Below, piece after piece: positions 15,577 to 24,171 of a stretch of 64,000 nt of DNA. Within the stretch, counting starts at the first letter, position 1, and every line of letters starts with the position of its first letter. The notes under the pieces are model-generated. The model was given only the letters and a program-made list of their open reading frames with translations. It was not told the DNA's origin and did not search any database. The translations under genes were made by a program, and so were the position numbers. Source of the DNA: Ascidiimonas meishanensis (lineage in GTDB: Bacteria; Bacteroidota; Bacteroidia; Flavobacteriales; Flavobacteriaceae); assembly GCF_037782385.1 (NCBI RefSeq), contig NZ_JBBEXD010000004.1:310001-374000 (forward strand), in the 5' to 3' direction.

Positions 15577-18500
15577 ATGAATGGAAATGACAACAGTTAT
15601 TCGTTTTTTTTTCTTGCTATAGTTGTAGGATTAATTTTTAACGTATCTGCTATCTTCTTTACTCTTGAAACTACCTATGATGCACTTATTCATTTATTCT
15701 TTGCAGATCATTACGCAAATAATTGGTTTGAGCCTTGGGAATACAGATGGTATACTGGCTTTACGGTTATGGGGTATCCGCCTTTAGTACATCAACTTAT
15801 AGCACTATTTTCTTATATGGGTGGTTTGAAGTTTGGGCTCTTCACGGTGGCTGTTATTTGTTGTGTACTTTTTATTACAGGAGTATACCGTTTTGCAAAT
15901 CTACTCATGGCAAATCAAAAAATTGCAGGGTATACTGCACTTTTGGCCGCATTATCTTCTTCATTTGTAGAAACGCTTCATATTTTCGGACAACTCCCTA
16001 GCATCATGGGAATTTCTATTTTGATGCACGCTTTACCAGAAATTTATCAGTGGATTAAAACAGGTCGGTATAGATACCTTCTCACTTCACTCTCCTTAAT
16101 TGCGGTAACGGTCACTTCACATCATGTGACACCTATTTTTGGAATGGTATTTTTCATTTTTCCTTTAATTGGCATGGTGATAATGGATACAGCCAGAACA
16201 CAGGTAGAATCCATGCAAGAAGTAACCTTTAAAGTCTTTTTTAAAGCCTTCTTATCTCTTTTTAAACGCATCATTAGCTTTGGGATTTTATCTTTAATTA
16301 TTATTATCACCTGCATTCTACCCTATTGGATTAACTCCAAAAACAATCCCATAACTCAAGTGCCTATTCCGCATGGTTCAAGGGATAATTTTTTAGAAGT
16401 CACTTCTTCTGGGCTGGTATTCTTTTTAATTCCATGGGGAATACTTCTATTCTTATTGCCCTACATTTTTTATAGGTATTACAGCAAACGATTTCTCTTT
16501 TTTGGGCTCTCTATTAGCATGCTCACGTTGCTTGGAACCGGTGGAACTACACCACTGCCAAAAATAATGCTTGGAGAAACTGCTTTTAATATTCTAACCT
16601 TAGACCGCTTTACCTTATGGGCATCTATTATGTCTTTACCTGTATTTGGTGAATTTGCATACAGATATATTGAAGGAGATCTTAGAGAGTGGATTCGTAA
16701 AAAATTTGGATCCTTATATCATCAACTATTAGGTGGTGCATTGGCAGCCGTGTTTTTATTTATGACTGTATTTACCATAAGTCTTGGATATTTTAGACCC
16801 TCACAACCACAGAAAATTAAGATGCTACCTATTATCAATTTTTTAAATCAAGATGAACATGATAAATGGCGTTATCTCACCCTAGGTTTTGGAGATCAAA
16901 TGGCATGGTTATCGGCACAAACTAATGCACTTACAGTAGATGGCAACTATCACTCTGCCAGAAGACTTCCTGAGTTGACTACTAGAGCAATTGAACGTCT
17001 TGAGAATTCTAAGTTTAAAGGTATAGAAGGTATTGGTTCTTTGCAGCAGTTTCTAACAGTACCAGAAAAATACAACCTAAAATATATTTTCTCAAACGAT
17101 AAATTCTATGATCCTTTATTGTATTTCTGTGGGTGGCAAAGGCTAAGACAGCTAGAGAATGGAATTATGGTTTGGGAACGCCTCAATATTCCTCCACTAT
17201 CCAGTATTTTGCCAAAAGACGAGGTGGCCACTCCATTAAAACTTATGTGGGGAACCATTCCTATACTTACTTTGATTTTAGCTTTTATCATTAATATTCA
17301 ATGGATATGGCTGCAGAAAATTCAACGAAAAAGCACATGGCAATTAGATTATTTTAGCTTTACAACTAGTTATGACAAGTTTTCTTCAAAACTAGTATGG
17401 ATTTCCAAAGTATGGGCTGTGTTTATAACTTGTATTGTAGGTTATGGGATTTTTCATTTTTACTTAAAGAACGAGGCATCCTTAACCCCTGAAAATGTTG
17501 TAAAAGCTTATTTTGACGCTATTGACTTCAAGGAATTTGAAACTGCATTTACCCTGTTAGATCCTAAAAGCGAGCTATCCATAGAAGAATATATGCTTCG
17601 TATCTCAGTGAATGATGGTATTCTGAGTTCTTATGCCAAACTGGAAGCAATTGAAATGGAAACATTAAAAAAACAAAAGAATACAGCTAATGTTAAAGTG
17701 CAGACACAATGGATTACTCCTTTGGAGAGGATTGATAAGACCTATCTAATTTCTACGGTAAAAAGAGATGGCAAATGGTATATGCTTCCAGAAGACATCG
17801 ATACCGATATTCCGCCAGATCAATTCTTTATTCAGAATACTACAGGGTTCTATAACCACGGAAGAAGAAAAATAACTACGCAACAAACGCATCATGAAGA
17901 TATCTTAAAACAACCTGTATTAGAAGTTCTGGAGGCTCGGCTTATCAGATCTAAAGATCAATATGTTTTAGTGGGTGAAATTCAGAATGTAGACAATATT
18001 CCTGCAGATATTTCGCTAAAAGCATCCCTTTATACCAACACTGATAAAAGACTGGCTACCTTTAACGCCAAGTATCATGTTAAGCACAAACTATTACCCA
18101 AAGAAATTAGCACTTTCAGAATAAACTTTGAAGGAATAGCCTGGTCTGAAATTAGTGACTCCATTCCTAAAACATTTAATCCTGAAGAGTTTACACCGCT
18201 ATCATTACAAGGGATTCCTGAAAAATTTGATTTGTTGGTAGCTGCTAACGTAGCCACTTCTGATCTTTATAAAAAGGTGACCTTAAACAATCTAATAGTA
18301 GAAAATGGCATGGTGAATGGAGTTTTATTTAATTATGGTTTACAAGAAGTTACCATTGCTCAACTATTAATTTCTTATTTCGACAAAAATAAGAAACTCA
18401 TAAAAGTAGCACATCATTTTCTTCCAGAAGGTATTCGTCCTCAACGTAAACAATCATTTAAATTTTCCTTAGCAGCCGTTTCTGATTTTAACATCGTATC

Positions 18501-18669
18501 AGAAGATATGAGCGCCATTTATATCAATGGCCTTCCCAATGATGAAATCTCAAAAAAAGCAGTATCAACAAGAAAAAATCAAAAACATCATTTTTTACAA
18601 AAAGTTGATTACAAAGAAGTTAAATACATTAAAATAGAGATCAATAGTTATGTAGGCAATCCTATTTAA
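15577..18669 (+). CDS. Giant polytopic membrane protein, GT-C/PTPS-related glycosyltransferase-like with periplasmic C-terminal domains
   Basis: A 1030-residue protein. Residues 1-415 hold about ten membrane helices with an early acidic loop (about residues 29-50: TTYDALIHLFFADHY) typical of GT-C enzymes using polyprenyl-phosphate sugars, and a segment like 6-pyruvoyl-tetrahydropterin-synthase-related membrane proteins (GQLPSIMGI, TSHHVTP). A periplasmic domain (about 415-550) follows, then helices near 556-578 and 612-632, an NTF2-like domain (about 640-745, NVVKAYFDAIDFKEFETAF) and one or two FxLYD/beta-sandwich domains (about 770-990). It starts a three-gene operon (gap 5 bases, then a 4-base overlap). 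Likely role: transfer of a sugar during assembly or decoration of an exported glycan. The enzyme class is inferred from topology. Confidence 0.7.
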   Translation: MNGNDNSYSFFFLAIVVGLIFNVSAIFFTLETTYDALIHLFFADHYANNWFEPWEYRWYTGFTVMGYPPLVHQLIALFSYMGGLKFGLFTVAVICCVLFITGVYRFANLLMANQKIAGYTALLAALSSSFVETLHIFGQLPSIMGISILMHALPEIYQWIKTGRYRYLLTSLSLIAVTVTSHHVTPIFGMVFFIFPLIGMVIMDTARTQVESMQEVTFKVFFKAFLSLFKRIISFGILSLIIIITCILPYWINSKNNPITQVPIPHGSRDNFLEVTSSGLVFFLIPWGILLFLLPYIFYRYYSKRFLFFGLSISMLTLLGTGGTTPLPKIMLGETAFNILTLDRFTLWASIMSLPVFGEFAYRYIEGDLREWIRKKFGSLYHQLLGGALAAVFLFMTVFTISLGYFRPSQPQKIKMLPIINFLNQDEHDKWRYLTLGFGDQMAWLSAQTNALTVDGNYHSARRLPELTTRAIERLENSKFKGIEGIGSLQQFLTVPEKYNLKYIFSNDKFYDPLLYFCGWQRLRQLENGIMVWERLNIPPLSSILPKDEVATPLKLMWGTIPILTLILAFIINIQWIWLQKIQRKSTWQLDYFSFTTSYDKFSSKLVWISKVWAVFITCIVGYGIFHFYLKNEASLTPENVVKAYFDAIDFKEFETAFTLLDPKSELSIEEYMLRISVNDGILSSYAKLEAIEMETLKKQKNTANVKVQTQWITPLERIDKTYLISTVKRDGKWYMLPEDIDTDIPPDQFFIQNTTGFYNHGRRKITTQQTHHEDILKQPVLEVLEARLIRSKDQYVLVGEIQNVDNIPADISLKASLYTNTDKRLATFNAKYHVKHKLLPKEISTFRINFEGIAWSEISDSIPKTFNPEEFTPLSLQGIPEKFDLLVAANVATSDLYKKVTLNNLIVENGMVNGVLFNYGLQEVTIAQLLISYFDKNKKLIKVAHHFLPEGIRPQRKQSFKFSLAAVSDFNIVSEDMSAIYINGLPNDEISKKAVSTRKNQKHHFLQKVDYKEVKYIKIEINSYVGNPI

Positions 18670-18674
18670 TATCC

Positions 18675-19898
18675 ATGAAAAATTTATTTAGACATTTGTT
18701 TATTCTCATCTCCTTATTCCTGATTTTAGGAATAACCTATGCTATCTCCCTGCAGGAAATTTCAAAGCCGGTTTTACTAAACAAAACGAAGAACTTTAGT
18801 GCGGGAGAAAAAATCATCTTAAAATTTTCTACTATTTCTGATGAAAATACCTTTTTATACTGCACTTCTTCTTATGGGTCTGCATTGATTTATCCAGCTA
18901 CTAAGAATAACATCACGCAATACCTAATTCCCTCATTTTTGTCTGTTAAAAGCGGACAATTGAACTGGTATCTACATCATAAAAAGGAAATACTTTCTGG
19001 TAACTTTTATATCATTCCGGATACTATTAATAAAGTAATCTTGGAAACCTACCTGGGTCCACAACAAATTTTGGCTGGAGGTAAAGATTATGCTATGATG
19101 ACAGCAATTCCTTTAGACCAATATGACAATGCTTTAAAAGACAATACCCCCCTACTTTTTAAGCAACAATTTAAGGATGCCCATAAGCTTGATTCTATTT
19201 ATACCAAAAACATGATTGCATGGAAAAACATCTATTCTACACCAAAGACCGGTCGTATTCTTACCACGGTAAATCATAAAAAAAAGAGTTCAAAAGAAAG
19301 GTCGCTAGAGGTATTTCCTTTTGTTGCAACTGATTTTTCAATTAAAGCATCTCGTACACATGAATATGCAGATGGAAATCAAATAACAGAACTTACAACC
19401 TCTATTATTAAAGATACTTATGGAAATATTGTAGCAGATGGTACCATGGTTAACTTTTTAGCCACTAATAAAAAAGGATTTCTAATAAGTGTACCATCAA
19501 GTACGCTTCAAGGAGTGGCTACAGGTAAACTATTACACCCAGAAGAGGCAGATACCCTCTCTATAAAAGGATATATAAGAGATCTTGCAGAAAGTAATAA
19601 AATTACGATAATCTATCAGCAAGCAATAAAAGATTTTGATGTGACGCTTTCAAATAATGGTTTCAACATTACAGTAGGGCCAATTAATAGTTTTATGAAT
19701 CAATTAGTTCCCGATGGATTTACCGTGTATTTACAATGCTATGATACAAAAAAAATACTCTTTAGCGATCAAAAAACAACCTCCAGGGGTGAAACGAATT
19801 GGGTTTTAAAGCCAGAAGATTTTCCCAACGGGATTTCCAAAGTTGTGATTAAAGTCGCAGGAATAGAAAAAAGCCTCAAACCTAAAATTAATCCATGA
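18675..19898 (+). CDS. Membrane-anchored beta-sandwich protein of the glycan operon
   Basis: A 407-residue protein with an N-terminal hydrophobic segment (residues about 7-26) that is either a signal peptide or anchor, followed by an entirely beta-type extracytoplasmic region: an Ig-like stretch (FSAGEKIILKFST), a middle domain with IILETYLGPQQI-like strands, and a C-terminal half resembling bacterial Ig-like/invasin repeats (DTYGNIVADGTMVNFLATN, SLSIKGYIRD). No catalytic motif is recognised. It lies 5 bases after the 1030-residue gene and overlaps the GH5-like gene by 4 bases, so it is most likely a structural partner of those two in glycan export or processing. Confidence 0.65.
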   Translation: MKNLFRHLFILISLFLILGITYAISLQEISKPVLLNKTKNFSAGEKIILKFSTISDENTFLYCTSSYGSALIYPATKNNITQYLIPSFLSVKSGQLNWYLHHKKEILSGNFYIIPDTINKVILETYLGPQQILAGGKDYAMMTAIPLDQYDNALKDNTPLLFKQQFKDAHKLDSIYTKNMIAWKNIYSTPKTGRILTTVNHKKKSSKERSLEVFPFVATDFSIKASRTHEYADGNQITELTTSIIKDTYGNIVADGTMVNFLATNKKGFLISVPSSTLQGVATGKLLHPEEADTLSIKGYIRDLAESNKITIIYQQAIKDFDVTLSNNGFNITVGPINSFMNQLVPDGFTVYLQCYDTKKILFSDQKTTSRGETNWVLKPEDFPNGISKVVIKVAGIEKSLKPKINP

Positions 19899-21445
19899 AA
19901 ATAAACATCAATATCTATAGAGCAGGGCTTCTGATTTCTTTTGTAGCAATCAATATTTTAATAGTGGTAGCTATTAGCAATATATTGTCTTATTTGAATA
20001 CCGGAGCAGAAAGGTCTTCTATGTTGCATACTAGTATTGACAAACAACTAGCATATCAACCAGAAGTAGAATGGCAACCATTAGTTAACGAAGGCAGATC
20101 TATGGAGTCTCAAACGCTTCAGCAGATTGAAAAAGATTATTTAAATGCGTGGTACATAAGGAATGTAGCCTATTTATCAAATAAAAAATATGGAATTAAA
20201 GATTTTTATACAGATAGTGCTCGAGTTAATCTTTACAAACAAATAGACTATCAGGTTAAGAACAATTTGCATATTGAAGGAACTACAATTGCACATCATC
20301 CAGAACTTTTATTTTACAGTGCCGATGGACAAATGGTTGTTATAAAGGATAAGGGAGTACAACGTTATGAGCGCGTTTTAGATCGCAAAAAAGTACTTCT
20401 AGAAAACTCTGAAAAAGATGATTTTAAAGCCATTTTATTACTTGAAGATGGATTTTGGCGCATAAGACATTTGGTGAAAGAAAAAAATTCGTATTCAGAA
20501 AATACGCTTCAGGAAAAAGATCGTATTGTAGTTAAGAATGGGGCTTTTCTTATTAATGAGCAGCCTTTTCATTTAAAAGGAATTAATTATTATCCCGCAA
20601 AAACACCTTGGGATCTTTTTGGTAAAAGATTCGATTCTACTATTCTAAAAAAAGACTTTAAACTTATCAAATCTATTGGCCTAAATAGTATCCGAATATT
20701 TATTCCCTATGAAAATTTCGGAAAAGAAAACGTGCACCCTAGAAAGCTAGAGAAATTAAAAATAGTATTGGATTTAGCACAAGAAAACGATATTAAAGTG
20801 GTGCTTACACTATTTGATTTTTACGGTGATTATTCTGTACTCAATTGGACTTTAACGCATAGACATGCACAACAAATTGTTGAAACACTAAAGAATCATC
20901 CTGCTTTGCTTGCGTGGGATATTAAAAACGAACCAGATCTTGATTTTGAGTCCCGAGGAAAACGTATGGTATTAGCTTGGCTTAAAAATATGATTAAACT
21001 TATCAAATCCTACGATAATTCTCATCCAGTTACTATTGGATGGGCGTCTCCTGAAGCAGCCATTGAGCTTAAAGATCATGTTGATTTTGTCTCTTGGCAT
21101 TTTTACCAAGACATGGGAAAATTAGAGAATGCCTATTCCAAATTAAAAGTTGCTACCTCTGGAAAATTATTAGTCTTACAAGAATTTGGCCTTTCCTCTT
21201 ATAAAGGATTTTGGAATCCTTTTGGATACACCGAGGAAGAGCAAGCAAATTATCACCAGAAAATGCAACAGTTTATAAAGAAAAAAAAGATTCCTTTTAT
21301 GTCTTGGACGCTGTATGATTTTGAAACTGTTCCAAAAAACGTTGTGGGTAGATTGCCCTGGCGAAAACAACAACAAAAGCATTTTGGATTTATCACGAGC
21401 GATGGCATTCCAAAAGCTTCATTTAAATATATAAGCCATGATTAA
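19895..21445 (+). CDS. Membrane-anchored GH5-like glycoside hydrolase
   Basis: A 516-residue protein. An N-terminal helix (about 11-34) anchors it. Residues about 60-200 are a small domain with an NTF2/SnoaL look, and 208-516 form a TIM barrel of the cellulase (GH5/GH2-related) type: LKGINYYP, SIRIFIPYEN, WDIKNEPD with acid/base Glu346, a WHFY motif and LQEFG with nucleophile Glu430. Both catalytic Glu are in place, so it should be active. Because it is last in the operon with the GT-C-like protein (ATGA overlap), it may trim or transfer the growing polysaccharide, as hydrolases do in other exopolysaccharide loci, rather than feed on external glycans. Substrate unknown. Confidence 0.82.
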   Translation: MKININIYRAGLLISFVAINILIVVAISNILSYLNTGAERSSMLHTSIDKQLAYQPEVEWQPLVNEGRSMESQTLQQIEKDYLNAWYIRNVAYLSNKKYGIKDFYTDSARVNLYKQIDYQVKNNLHIEGTTIAHHPELLFYSADGQMVVIKDKGVQRYERVLDRKKVLLENSEKDDFKAILLLEDGFWRIRHLVKEKNSYSENTLQEKDRIVVKNGAFLINEQPFHLKGINYYPAKTPWDLFGKRFDSTILKKDFKLIKSIGLNSIRIFIPYENFGKENVHPRKLEKLKIVLDLAQENDIKVVLTLFDFYGDYSVLNWTLTHRHAQQIVETLKNHPALLAWDIKNEPDLDFESRGKRMVLAWLKNMIKLIKSYDNSHPVTIGWASPEAAIELKDHVDFVSWHFYQDMGKLENAYSKLKVATSGKLLVLQEFGLSSYKGFWNPFGYTEEEQANYHQKMQQFIKKKKIPFMSWTLYDFETVPKNVVGRLPWRKQQQKHFGFITSDGIPKASFKYISHD

Positions 21446-21450
21446 AATTA

Positions 21451-22656
21451 TTAGACATGTTCTACTGCTTTTTTAGAAGATGCATCTGATTGTAATCTTT
21501 CAAAATGTCCCAAATAAATTTCCACAATGCGTTCCATTGGTAATGAACATGCCGCTTTATAATTTTGCTTTCCAATGGAAATACGTTTACCATCATTCGT
21601 TATTACATTTTTAATGGCACTCGCCAAAGAAATAGCATCTTCAGGAATAAAAAATTCACCGGAATAGCCTTCATCACGAATGAGTGTTCCAAGATCTGAA
21701 AGATCTGGCAGCACAACAGCTTTCCCATAACTTCCTGCCTGATGTAAAACACCAGAACTACCAGTAGTTGAGGTATACGGAAATACAACTACAGCACTAT
21801 CTGAAAAAATACGGGGCACGTCTGCTTCTTCCACGTATCCAGTAAATCTAAGATTTGTGAGATGGGGATATTTTTCACTTACACTTTCTAAATATCCGGG
21901 AGTATTTGGACTATCTGTTCCTGCAATAACAATTTCAATATTATGTATACCTTGTTGCATCAATAACTCACATGCATCTATAAGAACTTCTACTTTTTTA
22001 TAGGTTCCAAACTTACCAAAAGCCATTATTTGTTTTGGTCCCTGAGGTAATTTATAATCTGGAGAGGGAGGAGTCTCAAAAGCACCATGAGGAACCAAAA
22101 CTACTTTTTCAGTTTTATATTTTTCGCTTAATATGGTGACATATTTTTGAATGGTAACTGCTACCAAATCAGAAATCAATAAAAAACGTGTGAGTGTAGC
22201 TCCTATGAAGTTATAAATCCATTTTAAAATAGGGTTCTTAGTAAAACCTGCATTTTCCAAGTCTACCCGTTCTAAAATATTATGCAAAAGTACAATAGTA
22301 GGTATCCCCCTTAATTTACAGAGTGCTGGAAAAAGTAATCCTAAAGCTGCTGGAATTTTTTTATCTCCAAATTTAAGAAACTGGAGATTAAAAAGCACTC
22401 CATCTGGTCTCGTTTGTGAGATTGCCTTCGTCATAGTCAGAAGGTTCTTATGACTATTGAACTTCCAACAATTAACAACCGTAATCTTACAATTACCCTT
22501 AAAAATAGGTAGTTCCGTTTCCTCAGGGTCGGTATCCGTTAAAAGAATGAGTTCTTCTACCGTTTCATTAGCAGCAAAATGTTTTACCAAATGATATCCA
22601 TATTCATTAAGGGTAACCTTGCTGGGGGGTAGGGCAGTTACAAGAGCAAGTTTCAT
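21451..22656 (-). CDS. Family 4 glycosyltransferase
   Basis: A 401-residue GT-B enzyme. The N-terminal half has LALVTALPPSKVTLNEYGYHL and LLHNILERVD. The C-terminal nucleotide-binding half has LPQGPKQIMAFGKFGTYK, a region IVIAGTDSPNTPGY and RFTGYVEEADVPRIF, then FPYTSTTGSSGVLHQAG in place of the usual E-x7-E motif (Ser/Gly-rich, first acidic residue replaced). It should retain the sugar at the anomeric centre. It is convergent with the GH5-like gene (5-base gap) and lies 109 bases downstream of the flippase gene, with which it may form an operon for one repeat-unit step. Confidence 0.85.
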   Translation of the reverse strand: MKLALVTALPPSKVTLNEYGYHLVKHFAANETVEELILLTDTDPEETELPIFKGNCKITVVNCWKFNSHKNLLTMTKAISQTRPDGVLFNLQFLKFGDKKIPAALGLLFPALCKLRGIPTIVLLHNILERVDLENAGFTKNPILKWIYNFIGATLTRFLLISDLVAVTIQKYVTILSEKYKTEKVVLVPHGAFETPPSPDYKLPQGPKQIMAFGKFGTYKKVEVLIDACELLMQQGIHNIEIVIAGTDSPNTPGYLESVSEKYPHLTNLRFTGYVEEADVPRIFSDSAVVVFPYTSTTGSSGVLHQAGSYGKAVVLPDLSDLGTLIRDEGYSGEFFIPEDAISLASAIKNVITNDGKRISIGKQNYKAACSLPMERIVEIYLGHFERLQSDASSKKAVEHV

Positions 22657-22765
22657 AAGTAGTTGTTTTATATAAAATTTGGGTTTATTAATTAAGATTT
22701 ATTTTTATTTTCGTTTGAGCCGTCTAAAAGACTAGAGTTTCTTAAATGAGAATCAACATTAGCAT

Positions 22766-24028
22766 TTAAAAAAAAAGAAATCGTTTTTTATCTGTATTCA
22801 ATTGAAAAAACACTAATTGAAGTATAAATAATATTGCCATCGCTATAATTTGAACATGAACTACTTGTTCAAGGTTTTTGTGAAACATTGCAATTAATAC
22901 TACTTGTGTTAATCCCATGAGGCCAGATAGTATTACAGGAATATATTTATCTAATGAAAGAAAGTAATAACTAAAAATATTAGAGATTGCAAACAGCGAA
23001 GTAGCAATCGCATACATCCATAATAAGTGAGCCATTGAGAGATATTGCTTCCCAAACATTATACTAATTATAAATTCTGGTATCAAGGCACAGGCAACCA
23101 CTATTAAAAAAGACAATATAGATACCGCCCCTACATATTTAAACAATTCTCCACTATGTGGTTCTCCATCTTTCTGTTTTTGCACCACAGAAGGAAGTAG
23201 TTGCATGACAAACATCCAGGCAACAAAATAAACTACACGACCAATTAGGGCTAGAGAAGCGTATAAGCCTGCTTCCAATTGCGAAAAATAATGCTTCACC
23301 AATAGGATGTCACTATTATTAATAACAATTTGGGTCATCTCATAAAAAGCAGTAATGAGAACAAACATAGAAATGGTCTTTTGTTCTACTTTGGTCATTT
23401 TTCTTTGTAAAATTCCTTTGTTTTTTGGCTTTCTATCCATGGGAAAAAGACCCATTACTAAAGAGCATAAAATTCCAATTGATACTATCACAGCGGTACT
23501 ATTAGTGAATAACCATAGTAAAATAAGAGTAATAAGTAATCTACTCCACATTTCAGACTGGTAAGTCATGCTTAAAGCAACAAATTCTTGCCTTCCTTGA
23601 AAAAAACCACGATTTACACTTAACAGGAAATAAAGAGGAACGCCAAAACCAAATACTACAAACATACTTGTAGTGTCTGTTTGAAAGAGCATCTGTAATT
23701 GATTGGAAAAAACAATAAGAAGTAAACCTAAAAATAGTCCAATGAAAATTGCATATAAATACATCCTTCTTCTAAAGTCTATATTAACATTTTCTGGCAA
23801 AGTAACAGTAAACTTGGCAGTGGCTAATTGAAAGGTCATTGCTAGAAAAGACAGAATTAATAGAAGGGTAATCATTAAAGCTGCGTCTGCAAATGCTTTA
23901 GGACCCAAAATTCTACCCAATAATAGGTTATAAAGATAATTCCCTCCATTAACGACAAATACAGATAGCATAAAAATCTGAGATGAAGTTATTCTAGCGG
24001 GAATCGCTTTAAAAATGGTCATTTTCAT
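22766..24028 (-). CDS. Oligosaccharide flippase (MOP/Wzx-like)
   Basis: A 420-residue polytopic protein with 12 or so helices, of the polysaccharide biosynthesis/MATE-like (MOP) superfamily. Early motif QIFMLSVFVVNGGNYLYNLLLGRILG matches the first helix region and its loop of lipid-linked oligosaccharide flippases, and further helices run to the C-terminus. The frame is open 19 codons further (to 24085), but the start at 24028 (MKMTIFKAIP) leaves the usual short N-terminal tail, and an ATG two codons later is also possible. Placed next to GT4 and the TPR-barrel gene, it should move an undecaprenyl-linked glycan to the periplasmic side. Confidence 0.85.
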   Translation of the reverse strand: MKMTIFKAIPARITSSQIFMLSVFVVNGGNYLYNLLLGRILGPKAFADAALMITLLLILSFLAMTFQLATAKFTVTLPENVNIDFRRRMYLYAIFIGLFLGLLLIVFSNQLQMLFQTDTTSMFVVFGFGVPLYFLLSVNRGFFQGRQEFVALSMTYQSEMWSRLLITLILLWLFTNSTAVIVSIGILCSLVMGLFPMDRKPKNKGILQRKMTKVEQKTISMFVLITAFYEMTQIVINNSDILLVKHYFSQLEAGLYASLALIGRVVYFVAWMFVMQLLPSVVQKQKDGEPHSGELFKYVGAVSILSFLIVVACALIPEFIISIMFGKQYLSMAHLLWMYAIATSLFAISNIFSYYFLSLDKYIPVILSGLMGLTQVVLIAMFHKNLEQVVHVQIIAMAILFILQLVFFQLNTDKKRFLFF

Positions 24029-24171
24029 GATAATTTCAAGGTTTGGGATTTCAAAGATGCAAAACGTGAATGAAAAACCTTTCAAATTTCGATGAGGGGT
24101 CGATATCTGTAGACGAATGTTTGCCGGCGAATGCTTAAATTGCGATTTGAAAATTCCTACTTAATTTCACC

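Noticed and set aside
24029..24085. Upstream extension of the flippase gene
   Set aside because: Frame is open but adds an atypical tail; start at 24028 fits the family better.
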